From Kitasatospora cinereorecta (lineage in GTDB: Bacteria; Actinomycetota; Actinomycetes; Streptomycetales; Streptomycetaceae): 64,000 nt of DNA. Under the pieces are notes generated by a model. The model saw nothing but the letters and a program-made list of their open reading frames with translations. It was not told the DNA's origin and did not search any database. Location: contig NZ_JAMZDX010000002.1 in the NCBI RefSeq assembly GCF_024172095.1, forward strand, positions 310,001 through 374,000, given 5' to 3'. Made by a program: the position numbers and the translations under genes. Below, one piece after another: positions 33,270-42,600 of the stretch (position 1 is the stretch's first letter; every line of letters starts with the position of its first letter).

Positions 33270-34378
33270 TGGCCGTGATCGCGGTCGCCGGCGGGCCCGG
33301 CGCCCCCGGCGCCACCACCTCCGCACTCGCCCTGCTGCTCGCCTGGCCGCTGCGGCCCGGCCGCCGCGTCCTGCTGGTCGAGTGCGACCCCGACGGCGGG
33401 GCCGTGCTGGCCGGCGCGCTCGAGGGCCGGGTCGAGGCGGTGTACGGGCTGCGCAACCTGGCCGTCGCCGACCGGCGCGGACTCCTCGCCCGGACTCTCT
33501 GGGAGCAGCTGCTCGACGTCTCCCCGCAGGGCACCGGCGACCGCCTGCTGCTGCCCGGCCTCACCGACCCCGCCCAGGCACCCGGTCTGGCGTACACCTG
33601 GGAGCCGCTGGTCGAGATGCTGCACGGACTCGAACCGCAGGGCTACGACGTGCTGCTGGACCTCGGCCGGTCCGGCGCCCACGGTCCGGGCGCGGTGCTG
33701 GCCCGCCGCGCCGACGTGGTCGCGGTGACCGTCCGCTCCACCCTGCGCGGCCTCAGCGGCGCCCGGCCGCGGATCGCCGCCCTGCGCGAGGACCTCGAGA
33801 CCAACGGCACCGGCGCGGACGCGCTCGGCCTGCTGGTGGTCGGCGAGGGGCCGTACCCCGTCGCCGAGGTCGCCCGCGAGTTCCGGGTGCCGGCGCTCGG
33901 GCTGCTGGCGTACGCGCCGCGCACCGCCCGGGTGCTCTCCGACGGCGGGGACACCGGCGACCGGCGGTTCATCCGCTCCGAACTGATGCGGACCGCCCGC
34001 ACCGCCGCCGACCGGCTGCAGGAGCTGGTCGCGCTGCGCCGCCGACGCCTCGCCCCGGCCGCCGCCGCGTCGCCGGCCCCGTCCGGCGGGCCGCTCCCGT
34101 ACCCGCCGCCGCCGGCGCCGTACGCTCCACCGCCGGTGCCGTACGCTCCGCCGCCGGCGTCCGCGCCGTACCCGCAGGCACCGGTGGTCGGCGGTCCGGT
34201 CCACGGGCCGGTGCCGGGCCCGGCGCCGCAGGCCGTGCTGCCGCAGCCGCCCGATCCCCAGCCGGTCTCGTACGCCCAGCACATAGCGCCGCCCGCGGTG
34301 CCGCAGCCGCCGGCGCCCGCCCCCTTCCCGAGCCAGCCGGCGCCGGGCGCTTCGGGGGAGGTGCTCCGTGCGCGCTAG
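33269..34378 (+). CDS. TadZ/CpaE-like ParA-superfamily protein with degenerate P-loop
   Basis: 369 residues. Residues 1-260 have a MinD/ParA-like fold: VAGGPGAPGATTSALALLL in place of the deviant Walker A, VLLVECDPDGG (conserved Asp), and YDVLLDLGR. Both Walker A lysines are missing (GAPGATT rather than GVGKTT), as in other atypical TadZ proteins, so ATP hydrolysis is doubtful. TadZ marks the cell site of Tad machine assembly. Residues 270-369 form a long Pro-rich tail (PYAPPPVPYAPPPASAPYPQ). The next gene starts 11 nt inside this one. Confidence 0.82.
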   Translation: MAVIAVAGGPGAPGATTSALALLLAWPLRPGRRVLLVECDPDGGAVLAGALEGRVEAVYGLRNLAVADRRGLLARTLWEQLLDVSPQGTGDRLLLPGLTDPAQAPGLAYTWEPLVEMLHGLEPQGYDVLLDLGRSGAHGPGAVLARRADVVAVTVRSTLRGLSGARPRIAALREDLETNGTGADALGLLVVGEGPYPVAEVAREFRVPALGLLAYAPRTARVLSDGGDTGDRRFIRSELMRTARTAADRLQELVALRRRRLAPAAAASPAPSGGPLPYPPPPAPYAPPPVPYAPPPASAPYPQAPVVGGPVHGPVPGPAPQAVLPQPPDPQPVSYAQHIAPPAVPQPPAPAPFPSQPAPGASGEVLRAR

Positions 34379-35957
34379 CCCCGTCAACGGCCACCCCGTC
34401 AACAGTCACTCCACCAACGGCTACTCCGTCACCGGCCTGCCCGGCGGCGTCACCGCCGCCACCGATGCGGCCGGTCTGCCCTGGGGCGCACCCGCGCAGC
34501 CGGTGGCACCAGCGGCGACGGTCGGCACCGGCCCGGTGCACGCCGTGCCCGAGCTGCAGCCGGTCGCCGTCCGCCCGGCCGTCGACCCGCAGGTGGCCCG
34601 GGAGTTGAAGCGCCAGGTGGCCGCCGAGCTGCACCAGCAGCTCTCCCGGCTGGCCGAGAACTCCACCACCGAGGTCGACCGGGCGACCCGCCGCCAGCGC
34701 GGCCGAGCCCTGATCGAGGAGGCGGTCGCCCGCTGGTCCGACGCGTACGCGCAGACCCACGGCATCCCGCCCACCCGCGAACAGGACCGGGCCCTCGCCG
34801 AGGCCGTCTACGACCTGCTGTTCCGCGCCGGACGGCTCCAGCCCTACCTGGACGACCCGGAGATCGAGAACATCCTGATCAACGGCAGCGACGACGTCTG
34901 GATCTCGCGGGTCCACCAACCCCTGCGCCAGGTACCGCCGGTGGCCGACAGCGACGAGGAACTGGTCGAGCTGCTGCAGGACCTGGCCCGCCAGCACGGC
35001 GGCGGCGAGCGCAGCCTGTCCACCGCCAGCCCGATGCTGGCGCTGCGGCTCGAGGGCGGCATGCGCCTCCAGGCCATGACCGGGGTCACCCCGCGGCCGT
35101 ACGTGGCGATCCGCCGCCACCGGGTGGCCAGCGCCACCCTGCCCGACCTGGTGCAGCTGGGGACGGTGGACCCGAGCCTGGCCGCCTTCCTGGGGGCGGC
35201 GATCCGGGCCCGGAAGAACGTGATGATCACCGGCACCCAGGGCGTCGGCAAGACCAGCCTGCTGCGCGCGATGGCCGCCGAGATCCCGCCGGACGAGCGG
35301 GTCGGCACCCTGGAGTCGGAGTTCGAGCTCTGGCTGCACACCCTCGGCCACCTGCGCCAGGTCGTCCCGATGGAGGCCCGCGAGGGCAACGGCGAACGCG
35401 TCGACGGCCGGGTGGCCGGCGAGTTGACGATCGGCGAGCTGATCCCGGCCGCGCTGCGGATGACCCTCTCCCGGATCATCGTCGGCGAGGTCCGCTCCGC
35501 CGAGGTGGTACCGATGCTGCGGGTGATGACCAACGGCGAGGGCGGGTCCATGTGCACCCTGCACGCCCGCGGCCCGCACATGGTGGTCGACCGGATCGCC
35601 GAACTCTGCCTGGAGTACGGCGCGCACATGACCGACAGCCTGGCCTACCGGCTCACCGCCAACGCCGTCGACTTCATCGTGCACGTCAGCATGGTCGACG
35701 AGACCGCGGTCGGCGGGCGCCGGCACCGCTTCGTCTCGCACGTCCTGGAGGTGACCGGCCTCGGCGAGTCCGGCCGGCCCGCGATGAACACCGTCTTCGG
35801 TCCGCGCCCCGACCTCGGCGAGCCCCGGGCCGTCCCGCACACCCCGCCGAACTGCCTGGACGACCTGCGCCGGGCCGGGTTCGACGCGGGCCTGCTCCAG
35901 TCCCCGTACGGCAGTTGGAGCGCGCCGCTGGCGCTGCGGATCGGAGGTGGGCGCTGA
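34368..35957 (+). CDS. tadA: TadA/CpaF secretion ATPase
   Basis: 529 residues from GTG 34368 (GGGGGAGGTG upstream, overlapping the previous gene by 11 nt). After a 70-residue variable N-terminus, the helical N-domain holds the family motif YLDDPEIENILINGSDDVW. The ATPase core has Walker A GTQGVGKTS, an Asp-box-like ESEFELWLH, Walker B RIIVGEVRS and the His-box GSMCTLHARGP. It powers assembly of Tad/Flp pili as a hexamer at the membrane. It is coupled to the TadB gene by a TGATG overlap. Confidence 0.94.
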   Translation: MRASPVNGHPVNSHSTNGYSVTGLPGGVTAATDAAGLPWGAPAQPVAPAATVGTGPVHAVPELQPVAVRPAVDPQVARELKRQVAAELHQQLSRLAENSTTEVDRATRRQRGRALIEEAVARWSDAYAQTHGIPPTREQDRALAEAVYDLLFRAGRLQPYLDDPEIENILINGSDDVWISRVHQPLRQVPPVADSDEELVELLQDLARQHGGGERSLSTASPMLALRLEGGMRLQAMTGVTPRPYVAIRRHRVASATLPDLVQLGTVDPSLAAFLGAAIRARKNVMITGTQGVGKTSLLRAMAAEIPPDERVGTLESEFELWLHTLGHLRQVVPMEAREGNGERVDGRVAGELTIGELIPAALRMTLSRIIVGEVRSAEVVPMLRVMTNGEGGSMCTLHARGPHMVVDRIAELCLEYGAHMTDSLAYRLTANAVDFIVHVSMVDETAVGGRRHRFVSHVLEVTGLGESGRPAMNTVFGPRPDLGEPRAVPHTPPNCLDDLRRAGFDAGLLQSPYGSWSAPLALRIGGGR

Positions 35958-36982
35958 TGCTGCTCTTCGTGCTGTGCGGCCTCGCCCTGGTCGGCGGCCT
36001 GGTCGCGCTGGCGGTCGGCCTGGTCGGCACCCGCGACGACGGGGAGGACCACGGCCGCAACCCGCTGGAGAGCCGCGCCCACCTGTTCTGGTACGGCGCG
36101 CCCGGCACCGCGGCGCCCGGGATCGTCCGGCTGCGCCGGATCCAGACCGCCGCCGCGCTGCTCGGCGCGCCGGCCGGCTGGCTGGCCACCGGCATCCCGC
36201 TGGCCGCCGTCCTGGTGCCGCTGGGCGTCTTCGGCCTGCCCTGGCTGTTCGACGCCACCCGCTCCGACACCCGCCGGATCGAACGGCTGGAGGCACTCGC
36301 CGAGTGGACCCAGCGGCTCGCCGACGTCCTGCTCCTCGGCGTCGGCCTCAACCAGGCCATCCTGACCAGCCGGCGGACCGCGCCCGCCGCCCTGGAGAGC
36401 GAGATCACCGATCTGGCCGCCCGGCTCCAGGCCCGCTGGCGCCCGGAGGACGCGCTGCGCGCCTTCGGCGACCAACTCGCCGACGCCACCGCCGACAAGG
36501 TCCTCGCCGCCCTGCTGCTGCGGGCCGGCGACAGCGGCCCCGGGCTGGCCCGGGCGCTCGCCGACATGGCCGCCTCCGTGCGCGAGGAGGTCCGCCAGCG
36601 CCGCGCGATCGAGGCCGACCGGGCCAAGCACCGCACCACCATCCGGTGGCTGGTCGGCATCATCCTGTTCGTCCTGGTGATGGGCGCGCTCAACTCCCGC
36701 TACACGCAGCCGTACTCCACGCTGGTCGGCCAGCTGGTGCTGGCCGCGGTGGCGGTCGCGTTCGTGCTGGTGATCGCCTGGATGCGCTCGCTGGCCGCGC
36801 ACACCCCGCTGCCCCGGATCCTGGAGCAGGACCGCCGTTCCAAGGCGGGCCGGCTGCCCGGCGACCGCACCCCGGCGCCGGAGGACGGCGAACTCCCGGT
36901 CCGGGAGGGCGCGGTGGTGGGGACTGCGGGGGCTGCCGGAGCTACCGGGGCCGCCGGGTTCGCGGCGGAGAAGACACCGTGA
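35957..36982 (+). CDS. tadB: TadB-like type II secretion F membrane protein
   Basis: 341 residues from ATG 35957 (GGAGGTGG upstream). An N-terminal helix, a pair of helices (LLGAPAGWLATGIPLAAVLV and PLGVFGLPWLF), a cytosolic T2SSF domain with LEALAEWTQRLADVLLLGVG, LLLRAGDSGPGLARALADMA and REEVRQRRAIEADRAKHRTT, then two more helices. TadB forms the inner membrane platform for the pilus with TadC. The last 50 residues are low complexity. The TadC gene starts 16 bp later. Confidence 0.92.
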   Translation: MLLFVLCGLALVGGLVALAVGLVGTRDDGEDHGRNPLESRAHLFWYGAPGTAAPGIVRLRRIQTAAALLGAPAGWLATGIPLAAVLVPLGVFGLPWLFDATRSDTRRIERLEALAEWTQRLADVLLLGVGLNQAILTSRRTAPAALESEITDLAARLQARWRPEDALRAFGDQLADATADKVLAALLLRAGDSGPGLARALADMAASVREEVRQRRAIEADRAKHRTTIRWLVGIILFVLVMGALNSRYTQPYSTLVGQLVLAAVAVAFVLVIAWMRSLAAHTPLPRILEQDRRSKAGRLPGDRTPAPEDGELPVREGAVVGTAGAAGATGAAGFAAEKTP

Positions 36983-36998
36983 TGGTCGAGGAGGAGCA

Positions 36999-37883
36999 GT
37001 GATCTCGCCCTGGGCCGTGCTCGCCGGCGGCGCCGCCGCCGGCGGAATCGCCCTGCTCGTCGCCGAACTCCGGCCCGCACCGCCGGACCTCGGCCAGGCA
37101 CTGGACCGGCTGCACCGCACCCCGCTCCAGCACCCCGTGGACGAGCAGGACCTGCCCGCCTGGTACGACCGGGTCGGCGCCCGGTCGCTGCGGCTGCCGG
37201 GCGTACGGATCCCGTACCAGCAACTGGCGTTGATCGGCCGCACCCCGGCCCGGTTCATGGCGCACAAGCTGCTGTTCGCCCTGCTCGGCCTGGTGCTGCC
37301 CGGCTACCTGTCGGCGATGGCCGCGCTGGCCGACCTGGCGCTGCCGGTCGCCGTCCCGCTGGTCACCGGGCCGATCCTGGCCGGGCTGCTCTGGTTCGTC
37401 CCCGACGGCATCGTCAGCGGCGAGGCCAAGGAGGCCAGGACCGAGTACCTGCACGGCATCGCGGCGTACCTCGAACTGGTCGCGCTGGAACGGGCCGCAG
37501 ACTGCGGACCGGCCGAGGCGCTGCGCCGGGCCGCCGCGGTCGGCCGCGGCACCGTCTTCCGGCGGCTGCGCGACGCCCTGGAGCGCGCCGCCACCGACCG
37601 GCTCCCGCCCTGGGACGGACTGGACGCGCTCTCCGAGGAGTTGGGGCTCACCCCGCTCCAGGACGTGGCCGACATCATGCGCCTCTCCGGCACCGACGGC
37701 GCCGCCGTGTACGACACCCTCCGGGCCCGTGCCAAGAGCCTGCGCGGCGAACTCCTCGCCGAGGAGCTGGCGCAGGCCAACACCGACAGCGAGCGGATGG
37801 TGGCGCCGGGCTCGGCGCTCACCCTGCTGATGACGGTGCTCATCGTCTTCCCCGCGCTCTACCAGATGCTCGAAGTCGCCTGA
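36999..37883 (+). CDS. tadC: TadC-like type II secretion F membrane protein
   Basis: 294 residues from GTG 36999 (GAGGAGGAG just upstream). One N-terminal helix, two central helices (FALLGLVLPGYLSAMAALAD and VPLVTGPILAGLLWFV), a T2SSF domain (EYLHGIAAYLELVALERAAD, ADIMRLSGTDGAAVYDTLRA, ELAQANTDSERMVAPGSALT) and a C-terminal helix (LLMTVLIVFPALYQML). It pairs with TadB in the assembly platform. Confidence 0.92.
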   Translation: MISPWAVLAGGAAAGGIALLVAELRPAPPDLGQALDRLHRTPLQHPVDEQDLPAWYDRVGARSLRLPGVRIPYQQLALIGRTPARFMAHKLLFALLGLVLPGYLSAMAALADLALPVAVPLVTGPILAGLLWFVPDGIVSGEAKEARTEYLHGIAAYLELVALERAADCGPAEALRRAAAVGRGTVFRRLRDALERAATDRLPPWDGLDALSEELGLTPLQDVADIMRLSGTDGAAVYDTLRARAKSLRGELLAEELAQANTDSERMVAPGSALTLLMTVLIVFPALYQMLEVA

Positions 37884-37928
37884 CCCGTGCACCACTTCCG
37901 TCCCTCTCGACGCCATGGAGACCACACC

Positions 37929-38192
37929 ATGACCCGGATCAAACTGCTGCTGGCGGCGCTGCTGCTGCCGCTGCTGTATCCCGTCCACCTCGGCCTGCCG
38001 GTCCTGCGGTACCGGCTGGGCCGGCTGAAGGCCGCCCGGCTGGCCGGCGACCGCGGTGCGATCAGCATCGAACTCGCCCTCGCCGTCATCGTCGTGGTGG
38101 GCATCGCCGGCGCCGTCCTGGTGCTGGTGAAGACCCTGGCCGGCAACGTGGAGAAGAAGATCCCGTCCGACGTGCCGGCCGCCGGACAGTGA
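37929..38192 (+). CDS. Small Flp-like prepilin
   Basis: 87 residues from ATG 37929 (GGAG 9 nt upstream). A basic, unusually long leader with its own hydrophobic stretch (LLLAALLLPLLYPVHLGL) precedes DRGAISIELALAVIVVVGIA. Cleavage after Gly would leave AISIE with Glu at +5, the class IVb (Flp) prepilin rule, followed by the single helix and a short charged tail (VEKKIPSDVPAAGQ). It is the most likely pilin of this locus. No prepilin peptidase (TadV) is encoded in the window. Overlaps the next gene by 4 nt (GTGA). Confidence 0.72.
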   Translation: MTRIKLLLAALLLPLLYPVHLGLPVLRYRLGRLKAARLAGDRGAISIELALAVIVVVGIAGAVLVLVKTLAGNVEKKIPSDVPAAGQ

Positions 38193-38665
38193 TCCGCCGG
38201 CTGTCCGCCCGGCTCCGCGCCCGCCCGGGCGTCCGGCCGGGCGTCCGGCTCGCGGGCGTACGCGTCCGGCCGGGCGTCCGGTTCGGCGGTCGGGACGCGG
38301 GGGTGATGACCCTCAGCCTCGCGATCGTCCTGCCCGCGGTGATCGCCGTCATCATGCTGGTGGTGCAGGCCGCGCTCTGGTGGTACGCCAGTCAGGCCGC
38401 GCTCACCGCCGCCCGGGAGGGCGTGGAGGCGGGCCGGATCCGGGACGCGACGGCCGCCGACGGGCCGGACCGGGCCAGGGACTTCCTCGGCCGGGTCGGC
38501 GAGTTGGCGAAGGAGAAGGCCATCGAGCCGTCGGGTGACGCGGACACCTACCGGCTCAGCGTCAGCGTCCACCCGCTGCTGGTGCTGCCCGGGTTCGAGG
38601 GCCTGTCGATCACCGAGACGGCCAGCGCCCCGCGGGAGCGGTTCGTCCCCCAGGGGGCGCGGTGA
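38189..38665 (+). CDS. TadE-like pseudopilin
   Basis: 158 residues from GTG 38189. The N-terminus is a basic tandem repeat (RARPGVRPGVRLAGVRVRPG), then GVMTLSLAIVLPAVIAVIML, the TadE helix, and WWYASQAALTAAREGVEAGR, the typical following region. The C-terminal domain is a small alpha/beta unit. TadE-type pseudopilins prime or cap pilus assembly. Coupled by GTGA overlaps to genes on both sides. Confidence 0.82.
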   Translation: MIRRLSARLRARPGVRPGVRLAGVRVRPGVRFGGRDAGVMTLSLAIVLPAVIAVIMLVVQAALWWYASQAALTAAREGVEAGRIRDATAADGPDRARDFLGRVGELAKEKAIEPSGDADTYRLSVSVHPLLVLPGFEGLSITETASAPRERFVPQGAR

Positions 38666-39129
38666 GCGGGGCCGGAGGCGGGCGCGGGAGGGACCGGCGC
38701 CGGTTCGGCGGGTCCGATCGGGGCAGCCTGGCCCTGGAGGCGGCCATCCTGATCCCGGTGGTGCTCGCCTTCGTGCTGATGGCGGTGGCCGCCGGACGGC
38801 TGCAGACCACCGGATCGGTGGTCGACGCCGCCGCCCGGGCCGGCGCCCGGGCCGCCTCGCTGGCCCGCACGCCGGAGGGTGCGCGGGCGGCGGCCGCCGA
38901 GGCCGCCGGCGACGTCCTGGCAGGTCGGAGCGTCCGGTGCACGCAGGAGCCGATCGGGGACCCCGAGTACGGCAGCCTGGACACCGCGGGCGGGCGGCTG
39001 GAAACGGTCACCGTCCGGGTGCGGTGCACCGTGCCGCTGCGGGATCTGCTGCGGTTCGACGGGGTACCGGGGGAGAAGACACTCACCGGGGAATTCACCT
39101 CGGTGATCGACCGCTACCGCGGGGACTGA
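38662..39129 (+). CDS. TadE/TadF-like pseudopilin
   Basis: 155 residues from GTG 38662, overlapping the previous stop by 4 nt. DRGSLALEAAILIPVVLAFV shows a Gly-xxxx-Glu prepilin-type junction with the TadE helix behind it, then SVVDAAARAGARAASLARTP. A Cys pair (SVRCTQEPIG and VRVRCTVPL) could form a disulfide in the external domain. A minor pilin of the same machine. Confidence 0.82.
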   Translation: MSGAGGGRGRDRRRFGGSDRGSLALEAAILIPVVLAFVLMAVAAGRLQTTGSVVDAAARAGARAASLARTPEGARAAAAEAAGDVLAGRSVRCTQEPIGDPEYGSLDTAGGRLETVTVRVRCTVPLRDLLRFDGVPGEKTLTGEFTSVIDRYRGD

Positions 39130-39183
39130 GCGGAGTTGGGGGTAGGGGCAGTGGTGGGGACGGAGCCCGGGGGAGGGGTGACG

Positions 39184-39699
39184 GTGCGTTCGCGGCAGGT
39201 GGGTCCGGGTCGGGTGCGTCCGGGTCGGGTGCGTCCGGGTCGGGGCGGCGGGGCCGTCCCGGTCGGTGCGCGGCCGGTGCGACGGGGCCCGGACGACGGG
39301 GCGATCTCCGTCCTGGTCGCGATCACCGCCGCCGCGCTGGTCGTCCTGGTCGGCGTGGTGCTGGACTTCGGCGGCCGGCTGCGCGCCATCGAGCAGGCCG
39401 ACGCCCGGGCCCAGGAGGCCGCCCGGGTGGCCGGCCAGCAGCTGGACGAGAAGGCGCTGCGCGACGGCCAGGGCTACCGACTGCGCCAGGACGTGGCCGA
39501 GCAGGCCGCCGCCGCCTACCTCGGCCGGTACGGCCTGACCGGCGCCGTGTCCTTCCCCGACCCGCGGACCGTCACGGTCACGGTCGACACCCAGTACCGG
39601 ACGGCGCTGCTCGGCGCCGTCCACCTCACCACCCTCCCGGTGCACGGGCACGGCAAGGCCGCCCTGGTGCACGGCGTCACGGAAGCGGAGAACGGCTGA
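39184..39699 (+). CDS. TadG-like pilus protein
   Basis: About 171 residues from GTG 39184 (GGGAGGGG 5 nt upstream; GTG 39178 and 39136 also possible). A basic repeat-rich N-terminus leads to DDGAISVLVAITAAALVVLV, the TadG-type helix, and VVLDFGGRLRAIEQADARAQ EAARVAGQ (split here), the usual TadG region. The external part is short (VAEQAAAAYLGRYGLTG...), without the VWA domain of large TadG proteins. The stop overlaps the next start by 1 nt (TGATG). Confidence 0.8.
   Translation: MRSRQVGPGRVRPGRVRPGRGGGAVPVGARPVRRGPDDGAISVLVAITAAALVVLVGVVLDFGGRLRAIEQADARAQEAARVAGQQLDEKALRDGQGYRLRQDVAEQAAAAYLGRYGLTGAVSFPDPRTVTVTVDTQYRTALLGAVHLTTLPVHGHGKAALVHGVTEAENG
39203..39245 (+). repeat. 15-bp tandem repeat in the TadG-like gene
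   Basis: GTCCGGGTCGGGTGC occurs twice exactly (39203-39217, 39218-39232) with a partial third copy to 39245. In frame it encodes a Pro-Gly-Arg-Val-Arg repeat at the cytosolic N-terminus of the TadG-like protein. Confidence 0.8.
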
Positions 39700-42600
39700 T
39701 GGCCGCGCGAGGAGCCCACGAGCAGACCCGTCACCCCCGTCCGGCCGACGGCGGGGGCGGGTACCGGCACCACCCCGGCGGCCCCGGCGGTCCGCGGCGT
39801 CCCGTCGCCGGACCGCCGCCCCGCCGACGGCGTCCCGGCGGCTCGCTGGCGGCCGCGCTCGGCGCCCTGCTCGCGCTGCTCGGCCTGCTGGCGGCCGTCC
39901 CCGCGCTGCTGCTGTACGGCACGCTCGCGGTCGCCGGCATGGGCGCACCCGCCGAGGGCGGTGTGGTCGCCGCACTCACCGGCCCGGACGACGGACGGCT
40001 GTTCCTGTGGGCGCTGGTGGCGGTCGGCTGGCTCGCCTGGCTCTGCTTCGCCGGATCGGTTCTGCTGGAGATCCCGGCGCAGCTGCGCGGGCGGGTCGCC
40101 CGGCGGCTCCCGGCGCTCGGCTGGAGCCAGCGCCTCGCCGCCGGACTGGTCGGCTCGGTGCTCGCCCTCCTCCCGGTCGCCGGCTCCGCGTTCGCCGCGA
40201 CCCCCGAGCGCCCGCAGATCGCCGCCGCGCCCGCCCAGGTGACCGCCCGGGCCGAACTCCTCGCGCTCCCCGCCGCGGCTCCCGCCACCGCGCCCGCGGC
40301 CCCCGAGCAGCAGCCCGCGTACACCGTTCGCGACACCCGGCCCGCCGACAGCCTGTGGTCCATCGCCGAGCGTCAACTCGGCTCCGGCGAGCGGTGGGTG
40401 GAGATCGCCAAACTCAACGACGGCCGGGTGATGGACGACGCGGGACTGCGCTTCGACGCCGACCGGCCGATCCAGCCCGGCTGGCGACTGCTGATGCCCG
40501 CCGACGCCAAGGCCGACGACGCCCGCAGCGGCGCGCCCGCCGCCCTGCCCGCGGCCGCGCCGACGCCCGCCCACAGCAGCGTCACCGTGCACGACGGGGA
40601 CACCCTCTCCGCCATCGCCCAGCGGGAGTTGGGCGACGCCGAGCGGTGGCCGCAGATCTTCGCGGCCAACCAGGGCGCCCAGGCGCCGGACGGCGAGCGG
40701 CTGACCGACCCCGACCTGGTGGTGCCGGGGATGGTGCTCAGCCTGCCGGGTGCGCCGGCCGCCCAGCCGCCGGCCCCGGCCCCGACCGACCCCGGGCAGC
40801 AGCCCGAGCAGCCGGCCCCGGCCACCCCGGCCCCCAGTGCGCCTGCGCCGGCCGCCTCGGCTCCGGCCACGCCCGCGCCCTCGGGGGCGGCGACCGAGCA
40901 GCCCTCGCCCTCCGCCACCGCACCCTCCGCCACTCCGGTGGGCCCGGTCGCCTCGGCGACGCCGCAGCACACCGCGCCGGCCGCCGAGCCCAGCGACGAC
41001 TACCGCATCGCGCTCGCCGCCTCCACGATCAGCGTGCTGCTCGCCGCCGTCATGATCGGTGCCGTCGCGCGCCGTCGCACCGACCAGCAGCGCGCCCGCC
41101 GACCCCGGCACCGGATCACCATGCCGGCCCCGTCCGCCGCCCGCTTCGAGGCCGAACTGCGGGCCCGGCAGGACACCGAGGGCCTCGAACTGCTCAACCG
41201 CGCCCTGCGCACGCTCGCCCGCAACACCGTGCGCGGCGGCAAGAAGCTGCCCGCCCTGGTCGCCGCCCGGGTCACCCCGGCCCGTACGGTCGAGCTGCAC
41301 CTGGCCGGCCCGGCCGTCCCGATCGCGCCCTTCCGGGCCGCCCACGCGCCGAACGTCTGGTGGTGCCCGGACGACGCGTCGGACCTGCTCTCCGCCGGGC
41401 AGGCCGCCAAGCACGCCGCGCCGTACCCGGCCCTGGTCACCCTCGGCAGCTCGCCGGACGGCTCGGTGGTCCTCGCCGACCTGGAGACCGTCCGGCTGGT
41501 GCACCTGTCCGGCCACCCCGAGGACGCCGAGGACGTGCTGCGCACCCTGGCCGTCGAACTGGCCCACAGCCCCCTCGCCGACCGGCTCCACCTCCATCTG
41601 GTCGGTGTCGCCGCCGACCTGCCGGGGTTCGGCCCGGCCGCTGAGCGGATCCACCACCACGCCTCGCTCGAGGACGCGCTGACCGCCCTCGGCCCGCGCA
41701 CCGCCAAGGCCCGGGCCACCCTGGTCGCCGCCGACGCCACCAGCCCGCGCGACGCCCGCAGCCTGGGCCGGGCCGACGACTCCTGGACCCCGGAGATCGT
41801 GCTCTCCGCCCAGCCGCCGACCGGTACCGTCCCCGCCGAGCTCGGCCGGCTGCTCGACGGCCGCCCGCGCACCTGCCTCGCCGTGATCACCCGGGCGCCC
41901 GAGCGCGGCGCCGGTCCGGTCGCCCGCTGGACCCTGCCCAGCACCGGCGCGGCGACCCTGCCCGGGCTGCACCTGACGGTCGAACTCCAGCGCCTGGACC
42001 GCGAACAGTACGAGCACATCGGCGAACTCGTCCGCAGCTCGGCCGACTTCGCCCAGCACCCGGCCCCGGACTGGACTCTGGAGGGTCCGGGCGAGGATCT
42101 CGACCCGGCCGAACTCCCGCTGCCCGTGCCGGTCCTGGCCACGGTCGGCGCCGCGGCCGAAGCGGACGAGGCGACCACCCGGCTGCTCGCCCGGGTCATC
42201 GGCACCGGCGCCAGCCCCTTCGCGGGCACCGCTCCCACTGCCACACCGGCCCCCGCGTCGGCCGCCTCCCGGCACATCGCCAACGCGCTGGGCCTGCACG
42301 CCGTCAACCCCGGCCCGGCGGCGCTCCCTGCGGCGCTTCCCCCGGGGGTCCCTGCGGCGGTCGTCCCGGTCCGGCCGGCCCCCGCGGCCGACGGCTCCGG
42401 CGGGGCGGACTCGCTCAGCGCCTGGGCCCGGCTCGCCTCCGGCTTCCCGCTGGGCGAGGGCGCGGCCGACGCTGCGCCGGTGGCCTGGGCCGCCGACCCG
42501 GAACCCGCCGACGCCGGCCCGGACGGCCTCCGGGACGAGTCCGTCCGCCTCGACCGGGCGCCAGCTCAGGACTCCGTCGAGTCGCCCCTCCGTCCCGCCC

